The translations under genes were made by a program, and so were the position numbers. A DNA stretch of 64,000 nt from Serripes groenlandicus (taxonomy: Eukaryota > Mollusca > Bivalvia > Cardiida > Cardiidae). Every line of letters starts with the position of its first letter. Position 1 is the stretch's first letter. Positions 1 to 11,010 of this stretch are shown piece after piece. The notes below the pieces were generated by a model, which saw only the letters and a program-made list of their open reading frames with translations, was not told the origin of the DNA and made no database searches. The stretch spans positions 41,692,542 to 41,756,541 of the forward strand of contig JASEVX010000001.1 in assembly GCA_031761405.1 (NCBI GenBank). The letters are read 5' to 3'.

Positions 1-650
1 TTTAATGTACATTGATCTCTGACGAATTTGGTACCTAAATCTCTTAATTTGCGAATGTCTAATCGAATGTCTAATGTCTAACTGACCAATTAGACATTCG
101 TTTTTTGGATGTACAATGACCTCCGACGAATTTCGTACTTAAATCTCGTAATTTGCGAATGTCTAATGTCTAACTGACCAATTAGACATTCGTTTTTTTA
201 ATGTACAATGACCTCCGACGAATTTGGGTTATAGATCTTGTAATTTGCGAATGTCTAATCGAATGTCTATTGTCTAACTGACCAATTAGACATTCGTTTT
301 TTGAATGTACAATGATCTCTGACGAATTTGGAACCTAAGTATAGTAATTTGCGAATGTCTAATCGAATGTCTAATGTCTAACTGACCAATTAGACATTCG
401 TTTTTTTAATGTACAATGACCTCCGACGAATTTGGGTTATAGATCTTGTAATTTGCGAATGTCTAATTGAATGTCTAATGTCGAATTAGACATTCGATAT
501 TTAACATTTGCGATTTTTCTGAATGTCTAATTGAATGTCTAATGTCTAATTAGACATTCGATAATCAAAATTAGCGAATGTCTAATCGAATGTCTAACGT
601 CTAATTAGACATTCGAATATTGTTTTTGAATGTCTAATGTCTAACGTCTA
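1..650. repeat. Tandem satellite, about 103-bp unit, with internal inverted motif
   Basis: Five head-to-tail units begin with GCGAATGTCTAAT near 51, 154, 247, 351 and 455 (spacings about 103, 93, 104, 103). Each unit carries GAATGTCTAATGTCTAA followed within a few bases by ATTAGACATTC, so each can fold into a hairpin. From about 510 to 650 the ordered unit breaks down and only the hairpin motif persists in shorter, degenerate spacing. The array probably continues to the left of the window. No coding potential is seen. Confidence 0.9.
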
Positions 651-689
651 ATGCTCTGCCAACTTCACACACTTTTATAAATAGGCAAA

Positions 690-1100
690 AACATCCGGCG
701 AATTTTGGGCCCGTAAACTAAACAATTAAAAACGCGTAGCCTAGAAAGTTTGGGAAAAGTGAACTTTTTCTCTGAGCTTTGATGAATTGGGTCAGGGCCG
801 TAAACCAAACAATCAAAAACAGCGTAGCCTAGACAGTTGGGGAAAAGTTATTAAATACAAATTAAATGTGTATAAAGTTTTGTAATAACGGTAGAAGACA
901 AACGTATTTTGTATCTTGTTGTTTCTTAAATCAGTTAATACAATTTATTGATTCATAAAGGTTGTTTTTTTCAATCAAACAACAGAGGTTTTTTTAACAA
1001 TAATAACATTGGTTTCTCCCTTTTCGATTACGTCACCCCATGGTACAAAATTAAAACCTATCCCATACTGACGCCGCGCTCCCACGCGGCGTCAATCATT
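690..1100 (+). repeat. Dispersed repeat family E, copy 1, ending in a GC-rich hairpin
   Basis: Bases from about 760 to 1097 match a second copy at about 33345-33676, including the segments around CAGTTAATACAATTTATT and TTTTCGATTACGTCACCCC. Both copies end in a GC-rich hairpin (GACGCCGCG then CGCGGCGTC, 1069-1094 here). A short internal direct repeat (GCGTAGCCTAGA) occurs near 735 and 820. The class is unknown. The terminal hairpin resembles a Helitron 3' end, but the CTRR terminus is not seen. Confidence 0.6.
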
Positions 1101-1780
1101 TCTAATATCAGCAAAATGTTCACAATTGTGTTAGGCAAATCTGAATACAACCATTTGATGCCTGAAACTAATGGATCCGGAAATTGAGGTCAAATCTTAT
1201 AATAGCATTTCCTCTATCTTTAACATGAAAACCTACCACCAACTGTTTTATACTATCAAATAATCTATAAAACGCGTAAATTGTTGCGATCTCATTTCTT
1301 TCGCAAATTGTTTATGCTGAGAAACATAATAATATATCTCTAGTTGACAGCATAATTTGGTTCAGTCGAACACATTTACTATGTCGGTCGGTCAATGAGA
1401 TATCCGAGAAACAGACAGTATTAGATTCCTCAGAAGTTTGTGAAATATATAGATCGCGTTTGGCTATCGGATTCTTGTTGCATCTGAGTTACAGAATCAC
1501 ATCCGCTGGGCTACAATTATTATCTTTTGTAATATCTTTCTTCTAGAGCCACATTATAATATATAAACGTCACTCTGTGAAAACCAACCGTTAGTTATTC
1601 GACCAGTGTACATACGAATCAGCCAGTGCATGTGTGCAGTTTGGTGTAGATCTGAACTATATGTTATATAAGTCATATACTATTTCAAGAAACTACTGTA
1701 AATCAGTATCTGTTTGCTTTTCACATGAGAAAAACAATACTTATTGGTTGTTTTTTCTGGTGCACCGATTATACGCATAA
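1100..1780. other. Unassigned AT-rich sequence
   Basis: No open frame with recognisable similarity, no repeat shared with the rest of the window and no splice-flanked exon could be supported here. Confidence 0.4.
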
Positions 1781-1781
1781 T

Positions 1782-1862
1782 GTTTGTTTGTTTTACGCCG
1801 TTTTCAACATCATTTCAGTTAGATCACTGCGACAGTTCACTTATTCATGAATCCTGGGTAAA
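1782..1862 (-). mobile_element. SINE 3'-tail fragment
   Basis: The stretch GTTTTACGCCGTTTTCAACA followed by a cAGTTAgATCAC-like segment is the reverse complement of the SINE tail shared by many copies in this window (tail sense: GTGATATAACTGAA ... GAAAGCGGCGTAAAAC). Only the tail remains, with no tRNA-like head. Confidence 0.55.
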
Positions 1863-2367
1863 CACATCAGTTCTAGGGTTATTATCTTCTGTGGTTTAAT
1901 TGATTCGAATTAATGTAAAAATAATTAAAATTGCAAGAAAATTTAAAACAAATAAGTGGTTGTCATGGTTACAGCTTTACCTTAATAACAAGCTGATTTT
2001 TGGGTTTTAAAACCTTAAATTTGCATCATTTTGAAAGTAAATTATTGAAATAATGAAGGACAATCTATAAAATAAATACTTTTTTTTAATAAAGAATAGT
2101 GTTTCATACATCTTAAAAACTTATCAAGAGTATCATGTATCAATAGACATTATGTTACCTTGACAACCAATTTACCATTATTTTTCAAAAATGGTAAAAA
2201 TGGCTTCCCCTCCTTGGCACTCAGGTTTGAGAGGTTAGCACTACGACTGACCTGCTTTTTGCAGAATAAATGGACAAATACTACTGGTTATTTACACAGG
2301 AAACGCCCTGATATAAATGAAATACAGTTTAAAGAGTCGTTTAACCCCCCATACAAATTAACAGACA
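1863..2367. other. Unassigned AT-rich sequence
   Basis: An open frame at 2160-2393 runs into the family C element and has no recognisable domain. Nothing else can be supported. Confidence 0.35.
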
Positions 2368-2372
2368 ATATA

Positions 2373-2682
2373 CAGGGGCGTAGCTCCCTTTAGGCACTGT
2401 AGGCACGTGCCTACACATTTTTTCTAAAAATGCCACAAAATGCAGCTGCGGCGATACATCAACCAGACCAGCCTGCGCTGTCCGCGCAGACTGATCCGGC
2501 CGACACAATCCGTCTAAGGGGGGATAGATATAGTAGTGATTCCTGAAACAGAAAAGTGTCTATCCTGGTACGCCTGTGTGGAATGCTTATGCTGATCCGG
2601 GTCGATACTTTACGCAGAGTCCACAATGTTGATTGTCTCATGAGACGGCCTATACATTGATTATTGCCAAGCTACGCCCCTG
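2373..2682 (+). mobile_element. Family C MITE (hAT-like ends), copy 1
   Basis: Ends are CAGGGGCGTAGCT and its inverse AGCTACGCCCCTG. It is flanked by the direct repeat ATATA (2368-2372 and 2683-2687), a 5-bp target duplication. The left 60 bases carry GGCACGTGCC. The middle, from about 2455 to 2650, is a piece of family B (GATCCGGCCGACAC, ATTCCTGAAACAG, GGGTCGATACTTTACGCAGA), so the element is a composite. It is non-autonomous at 310 bp. Short frames crossing it are not genes. Confidence 0.85.
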
Positions 2683-2765
2683 ATATAGATGAAGACAGTG
2701 AAGGCTCTTGTGAGTCTGGGCGGGATGCATTCCGAATGTTCACTGTTCGCATATGAAACAAGAAC

Positions 2766-5700
2766 CTTAATCGCTTTGTGTACCTCTTGGTCTGTGTGTA
2801 CCTCTTGGTCTTTGTGTACCTCTTGTTCTTTGTGTACCTCTTGGTCGTTGCGTACCTCTTGGTCTTTGTGTACCTCTTGGTCTTTGTGTACCGCTTGTTC
2901 TTTGCGTACCTCTTGGTCTTTGTGTACCTCTTGGTGTTTGTGTACCTCTTGGTCTTTGTGTACCTCTTGGGCGTTGTGTAACTCTCGTTCCTTGTGTACC
3001 TCTTGGTCTTTGCGTACCTCTTGGTCTTTGTGTACCTCTTGGGCGTTGTGTACCTCTTGGGCGTTGTGTAGCTCTTGGTCTTTGTGTACCTCTTGGTCTT
3101 TGTGTACCTCTTGGGCGTTGTGTACCTCTTGGGCGTTGTGTAGCTCTTGGTCTTTGTGTACCTCTTGGGCGCTGTGTAACTCTCGTTCTTTGTGTACCTC
3201 TTGGTCTTTGCGTACCTCTTGGTCTTTGTGTACGTCTTGGTCTTTGTGTACCTCTTGGTCGTTGTGTACCTCTTAGTCTTTGTGTACCTCTTGGTTTTTG
3301 TGTAACTCTTAGGCGTTGCGTACCTCTTGGTCTTTGTGTACCTCTTGGTCTTTGTGTACCTCTTGGTCTTTGTGTATCTCTTGGTTTTTGTGTACCTCTT
3401 GGGCGTTGCGTACCTCTTGGTCTGTGTGTACCTCTTGGTCTTTGTGTAACTCTTGGGCGTTGCGTACCTCTTGGTCTTTGTGTACCTCTTGGTCTTTGTG
3501 TACCTCTTGGTTTGTGTGTACCTCTTGGGCGTTGCGTACCTCTTGGTCTGTGTGTACCTCTTTGTCGTTGTGTATCTCTTGGTCTTTGCGTACCTCTTGG
3601 TCTTTGTGTACCTCTTGGGCGTTGTGTACCTCTTGGGCGTTGTGTAGCTCTTGGTCTTTGTGTACGTCTTGGTCTTTGTTTACCTCTTGGTCGTTGTGTA
3701 CCTCTTGGTCTTTGTGTACCTCTTGGTTTTTGTGTAACTCTTAGGCGTTGCGTACCTCTTGGTCTTTGTGTACCTCTTGGTCTTTGTGTACCTCTTGGTT
3801 TTTGTGTACCTCTTGGGCGTTGCGTACCTCTTGGTCTGTGTGTACCTCTTGGTCTATGTGTAACTCTTGGGCGTTGCGTACCTCTTGGTCTTTGTGTACC
3901 TCTTGGTCTTTGTGTACCTCTTGGTTTTTGTGTACCTCTTGGGCGTTGCGTACCTCTTGGTCTGTGTGTACCTCTTGGTCTTTGTGTAACTCTTGGTCGT
4001 TGTGTACTTCTTGGGCATTGCGTACCTCTTGGTCTTTGTGTACCTCTTGGTCGTTGTGTACATCTTGGTCTGTGTGTACCTCTTGGTCGTTGTGTACATC
4101 TTGGTATGTGTGTACCTCTTGGTCGTTGTGTATCTCTTGGTCTTTGTGTACCTATTTGTCTTTGTGTACCTCTTGGTCTTTGTGTACCTCTTGGTTTGTG
4201 TGTACCTCTTGGGCGTTGCGTACCTCTTGGTCTGTGTGTACCTTTTGGTATGTGTGTACCTCTTGGTCGTTGTGTACTTCTTGGGCATTGCGTACCTCTT
4301 GGTCGTTGTGTACCTCTTGGTCTTTGTGTAACTCTTGGTCGTTGTGTACCTCTTGGTCTTTTTGTACCTCTTGGTCTGTGTGTACCTTTTGGTATTTGTG
4401 TACCTCTTGGTCTTTGTCTACCTTTTGGTCTTTGTGTACCTTTTGGTCGTTGTGTACCTCTTGGTCTTTGTGTAGCTCTTGGTCGTTGTTTAGCTCTTGG
4501 TCTTTGTGTACTTCTTGGTCTTTGTGTACCTCTTGGTCGTTGTGTACCTCTTGGGCGTTGCGTACCTCTTAGTCGTTGTGTACCTCTTGGGCATTGCATA
4601 CCTCTTGGTCTTTGTGTACCTCTTGGTCTGTGTGTACCTCTTGGTCTTTGTGTACTTCTTGGTCGTTGTGTACCTCTTGGTCTTTGTGTACCTCTTGGTC
4701 TTTGTGCACCTCTTGGTCGTTGTGTACCTCTTGGTCTTTGTGTACCTCTTGGTCTTTGTGTACTTCTTGGTCTGTGTGTACCTCTTGGTCGTTGTGTACC
4801 TCTTGGTTTTTGTGTAACTCTTAGGCGTTGCGTACCTCTTGGTCTTTGTGTACCTCTTGGTCTTTGTGTACCTCTTGGTTTTTGTGTACCTCTTGGGCGT
4901 TGCGTACCTCTTGGTCTGTGTGTACCTCTTGGTCTATGTGTAACTCTTGGGCGTTGCGTACCTCTTGGTCTTTGTGTACCTCTTGGTCTTTGTGTACCTC
5001 TTGGTTTTTGTGTACCTCTTGGGCGTTGCGTACCTCTTGGTCTGTGTGTACCTCTTGGTCTTTGTGTAACTCTTGGTCGTTGTGTACTTCTTGGGCATTG
5101 CGTACCTCTTGGTCTTTGTGTACCTCTTGGTCGTTGTGTACATCTTGGTCTGTGTGTACCTCTTGGTCGTTGTGTACATCTTGGTATGTGTGTACCTCTT
5201 GGTCGTTGTGTATCTCTTGGTCTTTGTGTACCTATTTGTCTTTGTGTACCTCTTGGTCTTTGTGTACCTCTTGGTTTGTGTGTACCTCTTGGGCGTTGCG
5301 TACCTCTTGGTCTGTGTGTACCTTTTGGTATGTGTGTACCTCTTGGTCGTTGTGTACTTCTTGGGCATTGCGTACCTCTTGGTCGTTGTGTACCTCTTGG
5401 TCTTTGTGTAACTCTTGGTCGTTGTGTACCTCTTGGTCTTTTTGTACCTCTTGGTCTGTGTGTACCTTTTGGTATTTGTGTACCTCTTGGTCTTTGTCTA
5501 CCTTTTGGTCTTTGTGTACCTTTTGGTCGTTGTGTACCTCTTGGTCTTTGTGTAGCTCTTGGTCGTTGTTTAGCTCTTGGTCTTTGTGTACTTCTTGGTC
5601 TTTGTGTACCTCTTGGTCGTTGTGTACCTCTTGGGCGTTGCGTACCTCTTAGTCGTTGTGTACCTCTTCGGCATTGCATACCTCTTGGTCTTTGTGTACC

Positions 5701-6400
5701 TCTTGGTCTGTGTGTACCTCTTGGTCTTTGTGTACTTCTTGGTCGTTGTGTACCTCTTGGTCTTTGTGTACCTCTTGGTCTTTGTGCACCTCTTGGTCGT
5801 TGTGTACCTCTTGGTCTTTGTGTACCTCTTGGTCTTTGTGTACTTCTTGGTCTGTGTGTACCTCTTGGTCGTTGTGTACCTCTTGGTCTTTGTGTACCTC
5901 TTGGTCGTTGTGTACTTCTTGATCTGTGTGTAATTCTTGGTCTTTGTGTACTTTTTGGTCTTTGTATACCTCTTGGTCTTTGTGTACCTCTTGGTCTTTG
6001 TGTACCTCTTGGTCTTTGTGTACCTCTTGGTCTTTGTGTACCTCTTGGTCTGTGTGTACCTATCGGTCTTTGTGTACCTCTTGGTCTTTGTGTACCTCTC
6101 GGTCGTTGTGTACTTCTTGGTCGTTGTGTACCTCTTGGTCTTTGTGTACCTCTTGGTCTTTGGGTACCTGTTGGTCTTTGTGTACATCTTGGTCTTTGTC
6201 TTCCTCTTGGTCTGTGTGTACCTCTTGGTCTTTGTGTACCTCTTGGTCTGTGTGTACCTCTTGGTCGTTGTGTACCTCTTGGTCTGTGTGTACCTCTTGG
6301 TCGTTGTGTATCTCTTGGTCTTTGTGTACCTCTTGGTCTTTGTGTACCTCTTGGTCTTTGTGTACCTCTTGGTCGTTGTGTACCTCTTGTGCGTTGTGAT
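2766..6400. repeat. 18-bp minisatellite with a 1,080-bp higher-order repeat
   Basis: About 200 head-to-tail copies of a unit near TCTTTGTGTACCTCTTGG. Common variants replace TCTTTG with TCGTTG, TCTGTG or GCGTTG. A block of 60 units (1,080 bp) is duplicated in tandem: about 3721-4806 and 4801-5886 are identical apart from one substitution I see (G at 4589, C at 5669). Because 18 is a multiple of three, any stop-free frame of the unit stays open. Hence the 967-codon plus-strand frame (3512-6415, CVPLGL-type repeats) and the 970-codon minus-strand frame (2767-5679, TQRPRG-type repeats). Neither has a credible start context, signal peptide or flanking unique coding sequence, so I treat the array as non-coding. 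Confidence 0.93.
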
Positions 6401-6466
6401 ATGCAGAGTGACTAGACTTGCCAATTGACTTGTCAACGGTAGACAATCCACCAATCATGTAGCAGC

Positions 6467-6695
6467 TAACCCTTTTCCTCATATAGACGCTTTCTGACGC
6501 CTCTGCAGCAGACAGCTTTTTGAAAACATAGTGACAAAAGCAGAAATTGCTCAAAACGAGCAATTTCTTCTTTTGCCACAATGTTTTCCACTTTTAGTCA
6601 TAGGTTATCCATTCAATTATAGAGATTTTCAATTTTTTGACAAAATATATTCAAAGTCGTCTGCTGCATATATGTCTTACGAGGGAAAGGGTTCA
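6467..6695 (-). mobile_element. Family A MITE, copy A1
   Basis: Ends are close to TTAACCCTTTTCCTCAT and its inverse GAGGGAAAGGGTT. It contains the paired motifs GCAGCAGAC and GTCTGCTGC and the central hairpin GAAATTGCTC ... GAGCAATTTC. It lies immediately beyond the minisatellite. The minus-strand frame that joins it to the array (6060-6581) is a chance fusion of repeats. Confidence 0.8.
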
Positions 6696-6719
6696 AACTG
6701 TTTATTTGTGAACCAATAA

Positions 6720-7515
6720 GTTAGCTCTGTGTGCTTCCTGTCATTGAAAACGAAACCTACATACATTAATTAGTTTTTATATGGGAAATCTAAGCCATTT
6801 CATAAAAAACTGCTCTTTTAATGCGGTACAGGTGTTCTATATTAGGGGAACTATCGAATCATAATTAATTTCTCTTTTCCTCAATTATTTTAAAGGATCG
6901 GCTGCTTCAGATCCATCAGTATATGGCGGTAATTTCGAGTATAGGTTAATGATATTCAAATGTGGGCCTTGTTTCCAGGAAGGCCATGCCGAGTTAATTG
7001 GTATTACTTGAATAAACTGAATTCCAACCTTTTTTTTTATTAAAAGGTCGAAACAGGATATATGCCTGGCGCATTTCCGCAATTATTTGTACGTGGATTC
7101 AGAAGGTTCAACCAGAATTTTCTTAGAAAAAAATTGATTGGATTTTTTTCTAAGAAAGCAAACATGTATAAACTGTGTTGACTCTTCCTTTGGGAAACAT
7201 ATCTGTAGTAGATGTTGGATGAACCCCTTAAGCTACTATTACCTGAATACCCCTAGACATGATTGACATATGATGTGAAGGTAATTGATTGTGCGTGATA
7301 TATATATCTGGGCTCATGATCTTTGACATCATTTAAAGTTATATTGACAGACAACAAATGGGGTTACACTTTTAAATGTGTTGTCAGAAGATGCTTGTAT
7401 ATACATAAAACAAATATGAGCGCGGTGAAAATTCTGTATCTGATGCATATGCTTAACAGAGTATTCACTCAACCCAGATGCACTTTAATCCTTGACCTTG
7501 ATTATTTGTTTGTAC
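6720..7515. other. Unassigned sequence with one 16-bp hairpin
   Basis: Mostly unique AT-rich DNA. An inverted repeat with 16-nt arms (TTTCTTAGAAAAAAAT at 7119-7134, inverse at 7142-7157) is the only structure noticed. No coding evidence. Confidence 0.4.
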
Positions 7516-7519
7516 AAGA

Positions 7520-7740
7520 CAGTTTATTGATTGATTGGGGTTTAAAGCCGTGTTTTAAACAATCGAATCACGGCGGCCAGTTCACCTACTCATTTGTTTC
7601 ATGACTTTCTCACACCAGTACTTCACACAACAGACACTCCAAGCAACTGGCTGCTTTCCCACATAGGCGTTCAGCCCATGGTGGAAGACTGTTGTCAAAC
7701 GTTGCTACCGACTGAGTTACCGGAGATCGGCTTGTACAGT
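7520..7740 (-). mobile_element. tRNA-derived SINE, inverted copy
   Basis: Reading the minus strand, the copy ends with a version of the shared SINE tail, here near 7528-7570. Its body has the features seen at 26568-26945 and 54848-55130: CAACAG/CTGTTG around a GTACTGGTGTGAGAAAGTC-type segment and CAGCCAGTTGC. The tRNA-like head at the right side (around 7690-7735) is degraded. Confidence 0.6.
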
Positions 7741-7744
7741 ACAA

Positions 7745-8285
7745 AAACTTGAACGATATAATTAATAGTTTATTTAATGTTTTCCTCACACTCTAAATAC
7801 CATATTTTCAGTGGATCTGTGTTTAATATTAGTTTGATTCGGTTCCCATATATTTAATACATATTGTTCGTAGTGCATGTAAAGGGTTGTGTTTGATCTA
7901 AACGTGGAAATTCACGCAACAAATTAACCATGGAAAACGGCAAAAAGACAGTGTCATCAAAGTTGATTCTTCCTTCGGAAAATGGGTACTCACTGAACGG
8001 TAATGAGCAACATTTACAATTAAACGTGGTAAAATAGTTCATATTCTTTTTTTCTTTTTTCATTTTCAACGATGCAGACTCAGATTGTTTGCTGCTTACG
8101 CTGCGCAGGCTTGCAGGATTCGTATTTATATATTTTATGGCGACTAATGGCCATTAAAATTTGCCTGTTCACAGAAAAGTCGGTAGTTTCAAGGATTTAA
8201 AGCTAATGAGAATCGGATAGGATTTCTAAGATGCAGTGCTTCTTGTTAAACCCTAACACTTTTCCGAACAACATAAATGCAATAG
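7745..8285. other. Unassigned sequence
   Basis: No supported gene or repeat. A 71-codon minus-strand frame (7854-8069) has no recognisable domain. Confidence 0.35.
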
Positions 8286-8289
8286 AAAA

Positions 8290-8460
8290 CATTGGACACA
8301 CAAAGGAAAAAATACATATCAAATAGTACAACAATTGGAATCGGTTTGAAACTGAATGACAAAAGAAGGATTTTTTTAAATTTGAACATTTCTGCTTTCG
8401 CCACAATGTTTTCTAAAGTATTTTGATGCGTCTTTATATGGGAGAGGGCTGGGGCTTCTT
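8290..8460 (-). mobile_element. Family A MITE, decayed fragment
   Basis: TGACAAAAGAAGGA ... CATTTCTGCTTTCGCCACAATGTTTTC and the final CGTCTTTATATGGGAGAGGG correspond to the right half of family A. The left end and the hairpin are degraded. Confidence 0.5.
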
Positions 8461-8650
8461 CAGAAATGTAATATGATTATTTAGAGAATAGGAAGCACCG
8501 ATAAGCCTACACGGAGAATCAGGCTGATTAATGTATTTTTCAATCGAAATATCTCGAAGGTCGAATTAATCCACACCAGATTCAATAGTGAACATGTATA
8601 ATGGGTGACGCTGTAAGAAAACCAACGACATAGCATTCAAGTGTAACAAA

Positions 8651-8715
8651 TATAGATCCAGATCAGCCTGCGCATCTGTGCAGTCTAATATAGATATGCA
8701 CTGGATTTTCTTTTT
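8651..8715 (+). mobile_element. Family B fragment
   Basis: ATCCAGATCAGCCTGCGCA followed by GTGCAGTCTAAT and TGGATTTTCTTTTT are recognisable family B pieces with most of the element deleted. Confidence 0.4.
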
Positions 8716-9520
8716 AAATAAATCATTTAACGCATAATTTAAGAAGTATCAGACAAGCAGTAAATATTTAGATCACATGGTATATAGATGTGCAGTTTGA
8801 TCCATTGCTACACCCTTGTCAAAAGCCCTATTGGGTTGGCTTTCGATGTATATAAAATGCAAACCGTCTCGATGTTGTAGCTGTAGAGTGTCCGCACAGT
8901 TTCGTTATGCCCCGGTCACACATTCACGGATTGGACGCCGGATTAGCCACGGATACGATCCGGCATCATTCGTGGCAATCTGTAGTGGTCCGTAGCTGTC
9001 CGTATTGTATCCTGGGTCAATCGTAGTAGTACTTGTATATCCGTGACAATTTTTGAACATGTTCAAAAATTCCCGACGGATCAGACAACCGTAGTACATC
9101 CTTACTGATCCGTATTAGAACGTACTCATCCGTTGTAATCCGTAATAAACCGTACTAATTCGTAGTATACATCCCCGGACTCGAGTCGCCTAGGATCGGT
9201 ACGGTTAGGTACGGTGAACTACGTACTTGTACGGTTACACCACGGGTTAGCCAAGGATACAATACGGTTTGTTACGGATTTGTCACGGATCAGCACGGTC
9301 GCACTACGTTCTATTAGGGATAGGTAGGGATTACCAAGGTTTCTCAAGGATTCCTACGGGTTACAACGTGATACTACGGTCCACTACAGTTTATTACGGA
9401 TTATGTCATATATGTATCACCACCGTTCTGTCACCAGACTTCTGTATACATATTTCCAGTTTATAGGGCTCTACTTCATATCTGTTTCATCCAAGAAGTC
9501 TACATCTAACAACAACCAAC

Positions 9521-10606
9521 ATGAACAACCAACAAATGAGGCTGGCACTTAACTGGCTGGACCTGGACATGTTTATGGCACAAACTGCCAGGGCGATGGT
9601 TGACCAGGGACTGGCCCCTCCGACGACCCATCCACGGCCAGTAAAAATGCAGCTGCTTTCAAGAACTTTGTGAGAATAGACCTACAGATGTTCCAAGAAC
9701 TTTTACAAGTAATGGGTCGCATGATTATGAAGAACATTAACTGATACAGACAGTTCATCGAACCTGGAGTGATGCTAGCAGTCACCCTGCGATACCTGGC
9801 TACGGGGGACAGTTACCGGACCTTGATGTATGGCTTCAGGGTGGCGCACAATACCATCTCTGGTATTGTTCGGTACGTATGCGAGACCATAATTGCAACA
9901 TATGCTGAGGATGTTATCGACTCTCCTACTGAGCATGAACAGTGGCAGGCAATAGCTGACCAGTTTTCTGCAAAATGGCAGTTCCCACATGCTCTCGGTA
10001 CTCTAGATGGCAAACATGTTGCCATACGGTGTCCTAAGAACGGTGGTTCCCTAAACTACACCTATAAAGGATATCACTCAATAGTTCTGATGGCCCTTGT
10101 CGACGCCGATTACAAGTTCCGGTGGGTTAATATTGGTACACAAGGTGGTAGCTCCGATGCTCAGAGTTGGAACCAGTGTGAGCTGAAAAACGCCTTTGAA
10201 AGGGGTGTAATCGGCATCCTACCAGCAGCCCCCCCCCCCCCCCCACCCCCCTTCCCGGTGATGACAGACCGCTGTCTTACTATATCATTGCAGACGATGC
10301 ATTTTGCATGAAAAGCTGGCTCATGAATCCCTTCTCCAGACGGGGTCTTGCCAATGACGAGAGGGGATCTTAAACTACCGCCTCTCGAGGGCCAGACGAG
10401 TTGTGGAAAATGCATTTGGTATCCTTGCAAACAGATTCCGGTGTTTGCTCTTCGTCATGTTGCAGGACCCTGATACAGTACATGCCATAGTCCTCGCCTG
10501 TGTGTGCCTTCACAACATCATGACAGTCAGATATCTTAGTGAACAGAACCCTCTCATGGATCAAGAGGATGTTAATCACAACGTCATCGCCGGCGCATCG
10601 ATGTAA
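9521..10606 (+). pseudogene. Harbinger (HARBI1-like) DDE transposase, frameshifted
   Basis: The product would be the DDE nuclease of the surrounding transposon. A likely N-terminus starts at 9521 (MNNQQMRL) and is interrupted by stops near 9670 and 9740. The longest open block, 9769-10311, begins with LRYLATGDSYRTL, a conserved Harbinger helix region. It carries LDGKHV (first catalytic Asp, residue 80 of that block), LVDADYKF and the GGSSDAQ motif (Asp130). A C-rich slip at 10229-10251 shifts the frame. In the next frame ADDAF and the LMNPFSRRG region follow, then a second shift near 10368 leads to NYRLSRARR and VENAFG, which supplies the catalytic Glu. The frame ends at 10606, beside AATAAATAAA, a possible polyadenylation signal. 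Family assignment rests on motif order and spacing. At least three lesions make this a pseudogene unless some are assembly errors in homopolymers. Confidence 0.88.
10229..10251. repeat. C-rich homopolymer tract inside the transposase
   Basis: A run of C with one A interrupts the transposase frame exactly where the reading frame changes. It is either a real slippage mutation or a sequencing error in a homopolymer. Confidence 0.8.
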
Positions 10607-10679
10607 AATAAATAAAGTCTACACTTTAAGCACCCTCCCACAACCGAAAAAGAAACTGAATACATGTATATATTTTTAC

Positions 10680-11010
10680 TGACCGTCGCAGATGCCTAGC
10701 TCTTGTGTTTTTTTCTCTCCAGAGGGCGGTCTTTCTCTCAGTCAGCTTGTAGTCAGCATGGCCCTTGTTTTTATAGGAATTCATGTTCATGGAACCATTG
10801 AATGACATCATGCAGGGGCTGTTGCCGGTTTTTCTCTTTCTTTTTTCTCGTACAGAAGAAGGGTGGGGTAAAGTCAACTCCCCAACATTACTCGCTTCAT
10901 CAGACCGTGAATGTGTGGTTGTCTGGGCCTTGGCCTCATTTGTTGGACGCTTGACTGCTGCTCCTCTCTTTCGTGGTGGTATTTTGAAGTTGTGGACTGA
11001 ACTAGCGAGC
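10680..11010 (-). pseudogene. MADF/Myb-like second protein of the Harbinger element, broken
   Basis: PIF/Harbinger elements usually carry a second gene with a Myb/SANT/MADF DNA-binding domain that helps the transposase enter the nucleus and bind the ends. On the minus strand an open stretch from about 11000 gives a basic, Ser/Thr-rich segment (NFKIPPRKRGAAVK ... REKRKRKTG). After one frame change come a WFHEHEFL segment and, after another, NKGHADYKLTERKTALWREK. This follows the MADF pattern of a Trp near a short acidic-aromatic helix, then KGxxDYK and LW. Coding ends near 10690 beside GGTCAGTAAAA, a possible splice donor, and no downstream exon is found before the transposase 3' end. The gene is convergent with the transposase. 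Assignment is from motif pattern only. Confidence 0.62.

Noticed and set aside
1060..1100. Helitron 3' terminus
   Set aside because: A GC hairpin is present, but CTRR followed by T is not found at the expected distance, and no Rep/helicase relic is seen.
2767..6415. Two frames of about 970 codons as protein-coding genes
   Set aside because: They are frames of an 18-bp tandem repeat whose length is a multiple of three. No unique coding flanks, start context or signal peptide.
6060..6581. 173-codon minus-strand frame with a unique N-terminus joined to EVHKDQ repeats
   Set aside because: The N-terminal part is family A MITE sequence and the rest is the minisatellite. It is a chance fusion.
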